From Acanthochromis polyacanthus (taxonomy: Eukaryota > Chordata > Actinopteri > Pomacentridae), in NCBI RefSeq assembly GCF_021347895.1, contig NC_067136.1, positions 5,641,066 to 5,705,065 on the forward strand: DNA of 64,000 nt. Reading direction: 5' to 3'. Positions 21,391 through 31,775 of this stretch are shown piece after piece (within the stretch, counting starts at the first letter, position 1; each line of letters starts with the position of its first letter). The translations under genes were made by a program, and so were the position numbers. The notes under the pieces are model-generated. The model saw only the letters and a program-made list of their open reading frames with translations, was not told the DNA's origin and searched no databases.

Positions 21391-21414
21391 CATCCTCAGT
21401 GATCAATAACATAT

Positions 21415-21680
21415 ATTTTTATCGCCCGGCAAAACTGCGTTTTCTGGAAGGTATTGTTTTCAGCTGCATGGTCTTGCTTGCTTGCTTGTTTGTCTGTAAC
21501 ACTTTGGTTTCTGCGCGATAACTCCATTAAACATTGATGTAGCGTCACCATATTTGGTACACAGGTGTACCAAAATAAGACACAGGTCAAGTTCGCATTT
21601 GGTGACCGTGACCTCATTTTCAAGGTCGCAGGAGTCATCTTTGTCGCCGGGCGGTCCAAGTTTGGTCAAACTTCTAGTTA
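21415..21680. repeat. possible MITE fragment with GCCCGGC ends
   Basis: ATCGCCCGGCAAAACTGCGT near the start and GTCGCCGGGCGGTCCAAGTT near the end share an inverted GCCCGGCG core. The interior is not recognised. The short frame on the minus strand has no similarity I know. Confidence 0.35.
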
Positions 21681-23460
21681 TAGATCTAATTATTTAGGTG
21701 TTTTTTTAAGCTGCCGTATGTCTCTAGTTTACGTGTTAATGTGACGTTTCTTAATAAATGTTGTCTCTGGTTTAATGGATGTAATTAAAGGATCTGAGCT
21801 AAAAGTCCTGTCAGTGCTACAGGATGAATCTGATGGGATTTAACTCACTATGAAACAATAAGAAGCTCCACATGCCACACATCATCACCTGTATAATAAC
21901 TTTACAGAACAATACTATACCAACCTTAGACTGAGAAAGATTCTGTTGCTATGGTAACAGTGTTTTCTGTCAGCAGGTGGAACAATAGAAAAGAGAAAAT
22001 CTGACAAACAGACTCAAAGTTATAAAGACTAACATGTCTGTGATTTGTGGTCAGTGTGAGACAGCAGACTGTAATTTACAGTTAAACATAAAAATACCTT
22101 TAAATGGTGATAAAAAGTTCAGAATGTAACCTGATTATAACAGACTGCTACCAGAAGTGATCATTTACCAAAACACTGTTACAAAGACTATTTCTGTTAT
22201 CAAGCTGATGTTTTAATGCTTTTTAGTTTTTATTCTAATTACATTTTAATCAATCCATCCTGTTACACTGTGCAGCTCTTTTCCACATTCAAAGGGGATT
22301 CTCTGAGAACGGTACAGAATTCTAATGAGATAAAACATAGAATACAGACAGGAGTCATTTCTCCCATGTACCAGTATCAGATGGAATAAAGGTCATTTAA
22401 AGCTACTCCTAGAAAAGGAAAGGATATTAGCACAGAGAACTGATCTAATGGAGCTGAATGAACCTGAACTAGAACTGTAACAGACAGCTTGTATAAGTGG
22501 ACATGTCAGCAGTTTGTTTAAAGGAGCTGAAATCAGACGTACATACACCAATAAACCTGTCTGTAGGAAGAAACAAGTGAAGGTGGAAACACAGTTATTA
22601 TCAGGAAAGCAGGAAAAGATGCTGATGTTTCATTATTATAATATATGTATAATATATTAGTTATATCTGATTATTGACTTATAGTAGACGGGATCTTTGC
22701 AGATTTAACCCTCTGAAACCCATTGATGATACTGGTGTCATTTATTTTCCTTTTTAAACTGTTTTAGCCTCTAATCAGGAAAACATTGAGACGTTTTCAT
22801 TTTCCAACATTGCAGCAGCAGCTCTTAGTGTATGAACATATTAGAACTTTATTTTTAACAAAGTCTACAGATGATGAGGCATTGATGGTTCAATAGTATC
22901 AGAATATGAGTCTTAGCATGAATTGTTCTGATATGAAATAGTTGAATACGGCACAATAAAATGTAAATTAATTTAACAAGTCAAAGCTCTAATTACAGTC
23001 CATGCTAGAATGTATTTCTACACAACAAAACACTGTAAGAAAGTGATGTTATTACCACTTTATTTTATTTTGTTGGACTTGTAAAAGTGTAATTGTATGA
23101 AATCAGTCCTCCACTACTAGTTCATATTTATATATTGAACATTCTAATGATTTCTGGTGTCTGAGGACTCTAACTGGTGGATTTCATTCTCCTCTGTGTG
23201 AAACTGAAGGAAACATTTTATTTAATCTGTGAAACACAAACGAGCATCAACTTGTTGGATGAAGTTGATGAAATATTTTCCTGCCAAAAATGTTCCAGTT
23301 GTTCAGTTCAGAGTGTGGGATTCTGGGAAATGTAGTGTTTGTCTGCATTCAGCCAGAAACAGGAACAGATAGACAGCCTTAAAGAAATGTTGTAGTTCTA
23401 CAGCTGTGGTCCAGAACGACCCGCTCAGCAGCTAACCCTGATTGATGTGGTCCTCAGAGC
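21681..23460. other. intron, no feature recognised
   Basis: About 1.8 kb of AT-rich unique sequence in the large intron of the gene starting at 11373. No long open frame, RNA gene or repeat is visible. Confidence 0.5.
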
Positions 23461-23504
23461 TTCCTGTTCTCATGCTGCTAATGTGTTTAGAAGGTTTAGA
23501 AGGT

Positions 23505-24245
23505 GTAGGACCACCAGGTGGTTCTGTCTGATGTCTCTGGACCACCAGGCGGTTCTGTGTGATGTCTCTGGACCACCAGGCGGTTCTGTTTGACATGTCT
23601 CTGGACCACCAGGCAGTTCAGTCTGACGTGACTCGGTTCTGTCTGACGTGACTCTGGACCACCAGGCGGTTCTGTTTGACATGTCTCTGGACCACCAGGC
23701 AGTTCAGTCTGACGTGACTCGGTTCTGTCTAACATGTCTCTGGACCACCAGGTGGTTCTGTCTGATGTCTCTGGACCACCAGGCGGTTCTGTTTGACATG
23801 TCTCTGGACCACCAGGCAGTTCAGTCTGACGTGACTCGGTTCTGTCTGACGTGACTCTGGACCACCAGGCGGTTCTGTCTGACATGACTCTGGACCACCA
23901 GGCGGTTCTGTCTGACGTGTCTCTGGACCACCAGGCGGTTCTGTCTGACATGACTCTGGACCACCAGGCGGTTCTGTCTGACATGACTCTGGACCACCAG
24001 GCGGTTCTGTCTGACGTGTCTCTGGACCACCAGGCGGTTCTGTCTGACGTGTCTCTGGACCACCAGGCGGTTCTGTCTAACGTGTCTCTGGACCACCAGG
24101 CGGTTCTGTCTCACATATCTCTGGACCACCAGGCGGTTCTGTCTGACGTGTCTCTGGACCACCAGGCGGTTCTGTCTGACGTGTCTCTGGACCACCAGGC
24201 GGTTCTGTCTGATGTGTCTCTGGACCACCAGGTAGTTCTGTCTGA
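23505..24245 (+). repeat. 33-bp minisatellite next to an exon acceptor
   Basis: About 22 units of CCACCAGGCGGTTCTGTCTG ACGTGTCTCTGGA with variants. The period is divisible by 3, so long frames appear on both strands (e.g. 23851-24447 plus, 23496-23984 minus). These are artefacts. The array ends ~20 bases before the acceptor of exon 5. Confidence 0.92.
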
Positions 24246-24264
24246 CGTCTCTTCCTGTTTCCAG

Positions 24265-24333
24265 GCCTGTCCAAGCCCACACAGGGGACCTCCCTGGTTC
24301 CACCTAAGTCCAGACTGCAGACCCCCGTCACAG
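24265..24333 (+). CDS. zinc-finger / SANT-like gene, exon 5
   Basis: A 69-nt exon between CTGTTTCCAG and G|GTGGGT, phase 1 both sides. It encodes a Ser/Pro/Thr-rich linker (GLSKPTQGTSLVPPKSRLQT). No domain is seen. Support comes from splice sites and frame continuity only. Confidence 0.5.
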
Positions 24334-24431
24334 GTGGGTTCTCCTGGACTCATATTGCCCTCCTGGTCCTGGTCCAGGTCCAGGGCCTGGTCCAGTCCTT
24401 CGGTTCTCTTACCTGTCCCTCTGTCTTCCAG

Positions 24432-25393
24432 GTCCTGTAGCCCCTAGGAAGGTCCAGCGCCGCCCCTGGTCTTCTGCAGAGAAGGAGGCGATCTGGAGAC
24501 AGCTGGCGGTAAACGTTCTGGTCCAGACAGTACCGGGGAAGGAGGTCTGTCTGCGCTGTCTGGACCTGGAGCCGGTCCTCAGGGGTCGACACTGGAAGGA
24601 CATCAAGAACCAGGTCCACAACCAGATCCAGAGCCAGAAGAAGCAGCAGTTCAACGCCCAGATGGACCTGGAGGAGAACCAGGAGCACCAAGACCAAATC
24701 CAGAACCAGAACCAGAAGAAGCAGAAGAAGCAGAAGGCTCTGATGGACCTGCAGGACAAGGACCACATCCAGAACCAGAAGAAACCCCAGTACCAACCTC
24801 AGATGGACCTACATGACCAGGACAACCCTCAGAACCATAAGAGACCACAGTACCAACCTCAGATGGACCCACGTGACCAGGACAACCCTCAGAACCAGAA
24901 GAGACCACAGTACCAGCTCCAGATGAACCACCAGGCTCAGGATAGCATCCAGAACCAGAAGAAGCTGGATGACCACGCCCACCTGGACCACCAGGACCAC
25001 CTCCACGTCCACAAGAAGCAGCTGTGCCACAGCAGACTGGACCACCAGGACCATGGCCCGGTCCACAAGAAGCAGCTGTACCAGATGGACCAGCAGACCC
25101 TGCAGACGTTGGACCGGGACCCCTCCATCCTCACGGTGGCCCCTTACGGACCCGACGGACACCGAGGACCCGGACATCCGTTACTGGACCGGGAGCCCTC
25201 CATCAGCCCCTACCCCCTGCTGCACCGGGCCCCAGGACCCCACATGGACCAGCTGCTGTCCAGAACAGACTGGACCGAGGAGGCCCTGGCCCAGAACTAC
25301 CCGCTCAGCAGACCGCTGGGTCGGAACCTGCTGCAGGACGTCCCTCCTGGAGGACCACCACCGGACCCACACTCTGGACACGTCCACTTCTGA
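24432..25393 (+). CDS. zinc-finger / SANT-like gene, terminal exon 6
   Basis: The exon begins after TGTCTTCCAG, in phase. The first ~75 residues are the conserved part: RRPWSSAEKEAIWRQL, VPGKEVCLRCLDLEPVLRGR and WKDIKNQVHNQIQSQKKQQ, a SANT/Myb-like helical segment found at the C-terminus of related teleost proteins. A Q/D/H/P-rich tail follows with a 60-bp (20-residue) repeat around QNQKRPQYQPQMDPRDQDNP (DNA ~24,660-24,920, about four copies), then DHQDHLHVHKKQL repeats and a Pro-rich end. It stops at TGA 25391-25393. Confidence 0.7.
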
Positions 25394-25394
25394 G

Positions 25395-25525
25395 GAACCA
25401 AGGAGCGGTTCTGATGGACTTTACTGACTGACAAGGCCCGGTTCTGATGGACTTTACTGACTGACAAGGAGCGGTTCTGATGGACTTTACTGACAGCCAA
25501 GGCCCGGTTCTGATGGACATGTCCA
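25395..25525 (+). repeat. 33-bp repeat in the 3'UTR
   Basis: Four copies of GGTTCTGATGGACTTTACTG plus ACTGACAAGG just after the stop codon of the zinc-finger/SANT-like gene. Confidence 0.85.
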
Positions 25526-25720
25526 CATGAAGACATTGAGGACAGACGGGCCCTCTAACCGGACCCTGAGCTCACTGACTGTCAGAACTTCTGCTTTTTG
25601 AAGGAGATGTGAGAACATGCTGAAGGAACAGGACCACCTGACCTGGTACTGCAGGTCGGCTCTGGTTCTGCTCCGAGGACCAGTTCCTGAACCAGCATGG
25701 GGGTTCTGTTCAGGAGGTGG

Positions 25721-25726
25721 AATAAA
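25721..25726 (+). terminator. putative polyadenylation signal of the zinc-finger/SANT-like gene
   Basis: AATAAA 328 bases after the stop codon, the first such hexamer on the plus strand downstream. A 39-bp repeat (CCTCTGAGGTGGACCCTCCA) lies at 25817-25915. Confidence 0.5.
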
Positions 25727-25976
25727 TCCAGGTTCTGGTGTCAGAACTATGCAGAGCAGAGGCACAGTTTATTTACTGTCTGATCTGGCACAGTCCAAGG
25801 GAGGACAAACCAGAACCTCTGAGCTGGACCCTACAAGTTCTGACAGGTCCAGAACCTCTGAGGTGGACCCTCCAGGTTCTGACAGGTCCAGAACCTCTGA
25901 GGTGGACCCTCCAGGTAACGTGTGTTCCGTCTTAGTTGTGTGTGTTTCCATAACTTTAAAAGTCGGACTCTTTAAC

Positions 25977-26183
25977 GGCTCAGTGGGTAGAGTGGCCGTC
26001 TACCCGTCGAGTTCATGTCGAGGTGTCCCTGAGTAAGACACCGAACCCCGAATTGCTCCTGGTGGGTCGTGGTTAGCGCCTTGCATGGCAGCTTCTGCCA
26101 TCAGTGTGTGAATGTGACGTATCATGTAAAGCGCTTTGGATAAAAGCGTTATATAAATACAACCATTTACCATTTTTAACCAA
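25977..26183 (+). mobile_element. tRNA-derived SINE lacking its B box
   Basis: It matches the SINE at 11046-11290 (GGCTCAGTGGGTAGAGTGG, GTGGTTAGCGCCTTGCATGG, GGATAAAAGCGTTATATAAA), but the GGTTCGATCC box and its flanks are deleted between GGCCGTCT and GTTCATGTCG. Confidence 0.8.
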
Positions 26184-27128
26184 CCACGTTCAGTGTTATT
26201 GCTGTTGTCATGGTAACCGTCAGCTGTGTGTCCTGTCAGCTGTTCACCAGTAGATGGCAGCGTGTCCTCTGGAATGAACTGTTGAGGTTTTTAAGGGAAT
26301 AAAAACGTTTTTACAGCCCTGAGTCTGAGTCTTTATATCACACACTGTCCTCTATGGACCAGGACCAGGACATGGACCTGGACCACCACAGTGGAGACCT
26401 GGTCCTGGTCCTGACAGTGAAGAACAGAGGTGGAGAACCGACGCACAAACAGACACAAAACAACCACAAAAAGATGCAGAACTGACGTAGAGACACAAAA
26501 TGGCCACAAAGAGAAGAATAAGTGTATAAAACATGAACCAGGACCTGGACAGAGTGATCCTGAAGACACCAGAGAACCTCACCTTAGTTCTGCTGACTTC
26601 CTGCTGTGGAGCCTCAGTTCAGATTCAGAAAACTATTTGTCCCCAGGGGGCAATTAAAAAGGCACGTAGAGCAGTCGGTGCAACAAAGACGGAGAAATAA
26701 ACGGATAAATATATGTACACATGGAGAGCAGGTAATATGAGAATAAAAATAAAACAGAGAAATAAGACCAAAAACCTGCAGCTTAGTAACACACAGAGCA
26801 AATGAAAGTAGATGGAATATGGCGAAGAGGTAGATCAGAAAACATCACAGTAGATAGAAACTGGAGAGTACAGATCTTTATTACTGAGTCATCTGAAGAA
26901 GTTTAACCATTCAAAGTCTTTTTGGACACGCTTTGTCTTTCTGGACCATGTTTTCAGAGTTAAAGTGGATCCTGAAGCCAGCAGAACCTCTGAGAAAGAA
27001 CAACAGAACCCCTCCATCAGAGAGCAGCTGGAGAACACAGAGAAGGAATGAGTGGACTCTGAGGACTGAAGGAGTAATCTGATTACACTGTCTTCAACTA
27101 CTGACTGCTGGCGTGAAACACACGTGAG
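26184..27128. other. intergenic, no gene recognised
   Basis: Between the zinc-finger gene and the atp1b2 promoter. A CTTTATTTCTCC-like LINE-tail resemblance (TTTGTCCCCAGGGGGCAATT at ~26637) suggests a small decayed L2 tail. Nothing else is supported. Confidence 0.4.
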
Positions 27129-27403
27129 TGACGTCACTGTCACGTTCTTCCTCACGGTAAAATGTCCTCTGACACACACACATTAATACACACTGTAACA
27201 CGAACACACAATAACAGACAGAGAGAGGCTGCAGGGGGCGGAGCTGCTCTGTGATTGGCTGCCCCGGCAGCAGCGGTGACGTCAGCAGGTGTTGGGGGAG
27301 GAGGTGCTGCATCGTCTGCGTCTGTCTCCGTCTCTCCGTTTGTCTCCTCTTCGGTCCGGATCGATCGTCCAGAACCAGCCGTCCAGAGCCGCAGACTGAC
27401 GTC
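27129..27403 (+). promoter_or_regulatory. atp1b2 promoter region with three CRE octamers, CCAAT and GC box
   Basis: Three perfect TGACGTCA sites: 27129-27136, 27277-27284 and 27397-27404. The last A of the third is the A of the start codon. An inverted CCAAT (ATTGG, 27254-27258) and a GC box (GGGGGCGGAG, 27234-27243) lie between them. The segment is GC-rich relative to its surroundings and has no TATA box. CRE sites bind CREB/ATF factors, so cAMP-responsive expression is plausible but inferred. Confidence 0.6.
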
Positions 27404-27506
27404 ATGTCCGGATCCAAGGAGGACCGTAAAGGCTCCGGAGAGTGGCGGGAATTCTTCTGGAACCCGCGGACCCACGAACTGCTGGGGAGGACGGCCTCCA
27501 GCTGGG
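27404..27506 (+). CDS. atp1b2: Na+/K+-transporting ATPase subunit beta-2, exon 1 only
   Basis: It encodes [18 protein letters not shown], then [16 protein letters not shown] and a split codon. This is the cytoplasmic N-terminus of a Na,K-ATPase beta subunit; EFxWNPRTHxxxGRTxxSW fits beta-2 better than beta-1. Exon 1 of beta genes ends at this point, in phase 1, and the donor G|GTAGGT fits. The beta subunit escorts the catalytic alpha subunit to the plasma membrane. The transmembrane exon and ectodomain exons were not found downstream in this window, although more than 36 kb follow, so the first intron is enormous, or the gene is broken or misassembled. Confidence 0.8.
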
Positions 27507-27507
27507 G

Positions 27508-27558
27508 TAGGTCTGTCTGTAACCTGTCTGTCTGTAACCTGTCTGTCTGTCTGTAACC

Positions 27559-27605
<47 letters not shown>

Positions 27606-28299
27606 AACCTGTCTGTCTGTCTGTAACCCGTCTGTCTGTAACCTGTCTGTCTGTAACCTGTCTGTCTGTCTGTAACCCGTCTGTCTGTAACCTGTCTGTC
27701 TGTCTGTAACCTGTCTGTCTGTAACCTGTCTGTCTGTCTGTAACCTGTCTGTCTGTAACCTGTCTGTCTGTCTGTAACCTGTCTGTCTGTAACCTGTCTG
27801 TCTGTCTGTAACCTGTCTGTCTGTCTGTCTGTCTGTCTGTAACCTGTCTGTCTGTAACCTGTCTGTCTGTAACCTGTCTGTCTGTCTGTCTGTAACCTGT
27901 CTGTCTGTCTGTAACCTGTCTGTCTGTCTGTCTGTAACCTGTCTGTCTGTCTGTAACCTGTCTGTCTGTAACCTGTCTGTCTGTAACCTGTCTGTCTGTA
28001 ACCTGTCTGTCTGTAATCTGTCTGTCTGTCTGTAACCTGTCTGTCTGTCTGTCTGTCTGTCTGTAACCTGTCTGTCTGTAATCTGTCTGTCTGTCTGTCT
28101 GTAACCTGTCTGTAACCTGTCTGTCTGTAACCTGTCTGTCTCTAACCCGTCTGTCTGTCTGTCTGTAACCTGTCTGTAACCTGTCTGTCTGTAACCTGTC
28201 TGTCTCTAACCCGTCTGTCTGTCTGTCTGTAACCTGTCTGTAACCTGTCTGTCTGTAACCTGTCTGTCTGTCTGTCTGTAACCTGTCTGTCTCTAACCC

Positions 28300-28346
<47 letters not shown>

Positions 28347-28547
28347 ACCTGTCTGTCTGTCTGTAACCTGTCTGTCTGTAATCTGTCTGTCTGTCTGTAA
28401 CCTGTCTGTCTGTCTGTCTGTCTGTCTGTAACCTGTCTGTCTGTAACCTGTCTGTCTGTAATCTGTCTGTCTGTCTGTAACCTGTCTGTCTGTCTGTCTG
28501 TAACCTGTCTGTAACCTGTCTGTCTGTAACCTGTCTGTCTCTAACCC

Positions 28548-28601
<54 letters not shown>

Positions 28602-28726
28602 AACCTGTCTGTCTGTCTGTCTGTCTGTCTGTCACCTGTCTGTCTGTCTGTAACCTGTCTGTCTGTCTATCTGTCTGTAACCTGTCTGTCTGTCTGTCTG
28701 TAACCTGTCTGTCTGTCTCTGTAACC

Positions 28727-28761
<35 letters not shown>

Positions 28762-28849
28762 AACCTGTCTGTCTGTCTGTCTGTCTGTCTGTCACCTGTC
28801 TGTCTGTCTGTAACCTGTCTGTCTGTAATCTGTCTGTCTGTCTGTAACC

Positions 28850-28880
<31 letters not shown>

Positions 28881-28998
28881 AACCTGTCTGTCTGTAACCT
28901 GTCTGTCTGTAATCTGTCTGTCTGTCTGTAACCTGTCTGTCTGTCTGTCTGTAACCTGTCTGTAACCTGTCTGTCTGTAACCTGTCTGTCTCTAACCC

Positions 28999-29056
<58 letters not shown>

Positions 29057-29335
29057 AACCTGTCTGTCTGTCTGTCTGTCTGTCTGTCACCTGTCTGTCT
29101 GTCTGTAACCTGTCTGTCTGTCTATCTGTCTGTAACCTGTCTGTCTGTCTGTCTGTCACCTGTCTGTCTGTCTGTAACCTGTCTGTCTGTCTATCTGTCT
29201 GTAACCCGTCTGTCTGTCTGTCACCTGTCTGTCTGTCTGTAACCTGTCTGTCTGTCTATCTGTCTGTAACCTGTCTGTCTGTCTGTCTGTAACCTGTCTG
29301 TCTGTCTCTGTAACCTGTCTGTCTGTCTCTAACCC

Positions 29336-29377
<42 letters not shown>

Positions 29378-29879
29378 AACCTGTCTGTCTGTCTGTCTGT
29401 CTGTAACCTGTCTGTAACCTGTCTGTCTGTAACCTGTCTGTCTGTCTGTAACCTGTCTGTCTGTAACCTGTCTGTCTGTCTGTAACCTGTCTGTCTGTCT
29501 TTCTGTCTGTCTGTAACCTGTCTGTCTGTAACCTGTCTGTCTGTAACCTGTCTGTCTGTCTTTCTGTAACCTGTCTGTCTGTCTGTAACCTGTCTTTCTG
29601 TAACCTGTCTGTCTGTCTTTCTGTCTGTCTGTAACCTGTCTGTCTGTAACCTGTCTGTCTGTCTTTCTCTCTGTCTGTAACCTGTCTGTCTGTAACCTGT
29701 CTGTCTGTCTTTCTGTAACCTGTCTGTCTGTCTGTAACCTGTCTTTCTGTAACCTGTCTGTCTGTCTTTCTGTCTGTCTGTAACCTGTCTGTCTGTAACC
29801 TGTCTGTCTGTCTTTCTGTAACCTGTCTGTCTGTCTGTAACCTGTCTGTCTGTCTTTCTGTAACCTGTCTGTCTGTAAC
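27508..29879 (+). repeat. 2.4-kb (CTGT)n / CTGTAAC composite array in atp1b2 intron 1
   Basis: It consists of (CTGT)2-12 blocks separated by AACCTGT, CTAACCCGT, CACCTGT and, in the last ~400 bases, CTTTCTGTAAC. Longer blocks repeat as higher-order units (e.g. the segment with TCTCTAACCCGT near 28,140, 28,205, 28,290, 28,530 and 28,990). All long frames here, such as 29256-29954 minus, are artefacts. Confidence 0.97.
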
Positions 29880-30225
29880 CTTTTTTTTCCCCCCCTGGCA
29901 CCGACGCAAGTGGCAGCCTCTCCAGCAGCAGCTCAGTGTGCTCTTATACTTCATTTGTATTTTCTCTTTCTGGTTCTCCTGGAACGTATTATTCTATCCT
30001 ATGGATATGGTCTATTCTACGCCGAGACTCGTTTATTCGAGGAACTTTTTCCTCGCTCTGAGAACAAAGTCTCGCATCGTAGTGGTTCCCTGCCTACCTG
30101 TGGACGTAAGGAAGCCGTACCGGGGCTGCAGAGCCGGCGCAATGCTAAAAGCTAAGCGGCTAGCAAAGAAGTGGAGATTCAAGCCTCCGGTGCCTTCAAT
30201 GATCATGGGAAATGTCAACTCACCA

Positions 30226-31775
30226 CCAAATGAGATCAACAAACTGGCTGCGCTGACAAAGAACCTAAAGACCTTCAGGGAGTGCAGTTTACTGTGTTTT
30301 ACTGAGACGTAGCTTACAGATAGCATACCAAATGCTAACGTGGAGCTACCGGACTTCAGCACAGTCAGAGCGGACAGAGACACCAGAACCTGTGGGAAGC
30401 ACAAAGGAGGAGGACTCGCACTGTATGTGAACAAACGGTGGTGCAATCCTGGGCATGTGAACATTAAAATCTCCATCTGCTGCAGGGATATTGAACTCAT
30501 GGCTGTGAGCTTACATTCCTACTACCTGTCCAGGGAGTTCAGCCACACCATTGTACTCATTGTTTACATTCCCCCGCGAGCCGAAGCAGAGGCTGCGTGT
30601 GATGTCATCCACAGCGCTGTAGCTAAACTTCAAACACAGCATCCTGAGGCCCTTGTGCTAATCTCTGGAGACTTTAACCATGTCACCTTAGACAATACAC
30701 TAGCTGCTTTCCACCAGTATGTGGAATGTAACACCAGGAGGAAGAGGACTTTAGACCTGATGTATGCAAATGTGAAGAATGCATACAGAGTCACCCCCTT
30801 GCCTGCACTGGGGAAAGCAGACCACAATCTGGTTCTGCTTAAACCTCACTACACACCAAGAGTGAGGAAACTACCTACAACCACACGCTCATTCAGGAGG
30901 TGGTCTCCTGAACCCGAGCAGGCCCTGAAAGACTTCTTCAAGACCACGGACTGGGAAACACTGCAGGGGTCTCACAACAAGGACATGGAGGAGATGGTTG
31001 ACTGCACCACGAGCTATATTAACTTCTGTATGGACACTGTGGTCCCAGTTAGATCTGTATGCTGCTTTGCCAACAACAAGCCCTGGATAACGAGTGACAT
31101 AAAGGGCCTTCTGAACCAGAAGAAGAAGCCTTTAAAGATGGCAACACGAAGGAGCTCAAGCAGATACAGAGGGAACTCAGAGTCCAACTCGGGGAGGTGA
31201 AGCAGAAGTACAGAAGAAAAATAGAAGAAAGGATGCAAACCAACAACATGAGGGAGGTGTGGGAGGGGATGAAGACCATCACTGGCTGCAGCTCCAAGAG
31301 AAGTGCTTCCACTGAGGGGGGTGTGGGAAGGGCAAACCAGCTTAACCACTTCTTCAACAGGTTTGACCACCCCAACCCATCCACACCTATAAACACAGCA
31401 GCCCCCACTCCCCCACAAGCCACCACCAACACAGATGAGGACCCCACCCCTCCTCCCATAACACCTCCCATGACAATCACAGCAGCTCAGGTCTGCAGAG
31501 AGCTGAAGAGGCTGCGCCCCAACAAAGCTGCAGGACTTGATGGAGTATCCCCGAGACTACTGAAGGCCTGCGCGAGGGAGCTGGGACACCCCCTCCAACG
31601 CATACTCAACCTGAGCTTGGGACAGGGGCGGGTTCCCCAGCTGTGGAAGACATCCTGCATCATTCCAGTTCCAAAGAAACCACATCCTGGTGAGCTGAAC
31701 GACTTCAGGCCGGTCGCCCTGACGTCCCAGTGGTGCTGTGAGGATTACATTTTTGGACTTCTCCAGTGCCTTTAA
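30226..31775 (+). pseudogene. L2 endonuclease and RT N-terminal region
   Basis: Endonuclease pieces: LTKNLKTFRECSLLCFTET, KHKGGGLALYVNKRWCNPG, YIPPRAEAEAACDVI, LVLISGDFNH, RRKRTLDLMYANVKNAY and LGKADHNLVLL. Linker: NNKPWITSDIKGLLNQKK. After the frameshift (31197 on): REVWEGMKTITGCSSKR, LRPNKAAGLDGVSPRLLKAC, WKTSCIIPVPKKPHPGELND and FRPVALTSQ, where the deletion begins. Function by family: target-primed reverse transcription. Confidence 0.8.

Noticed and set aside
23505..24245. CRISPR-like array
   Set aside because: Units are directly adjacent with no unique spacers; this is a eukaryotic minisatellite. The same holds for the other arrays.
23496..24447. Frames on both strands across the 33-bp array
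   Set aside because: Tandem-repeat artefact; only the exon 24265-24333 is kept, on splice and frame grounds.
28142..29954. Minus-strand TDRQTDRQ frames
   Set aside because: Translation of the CTGT repeat.
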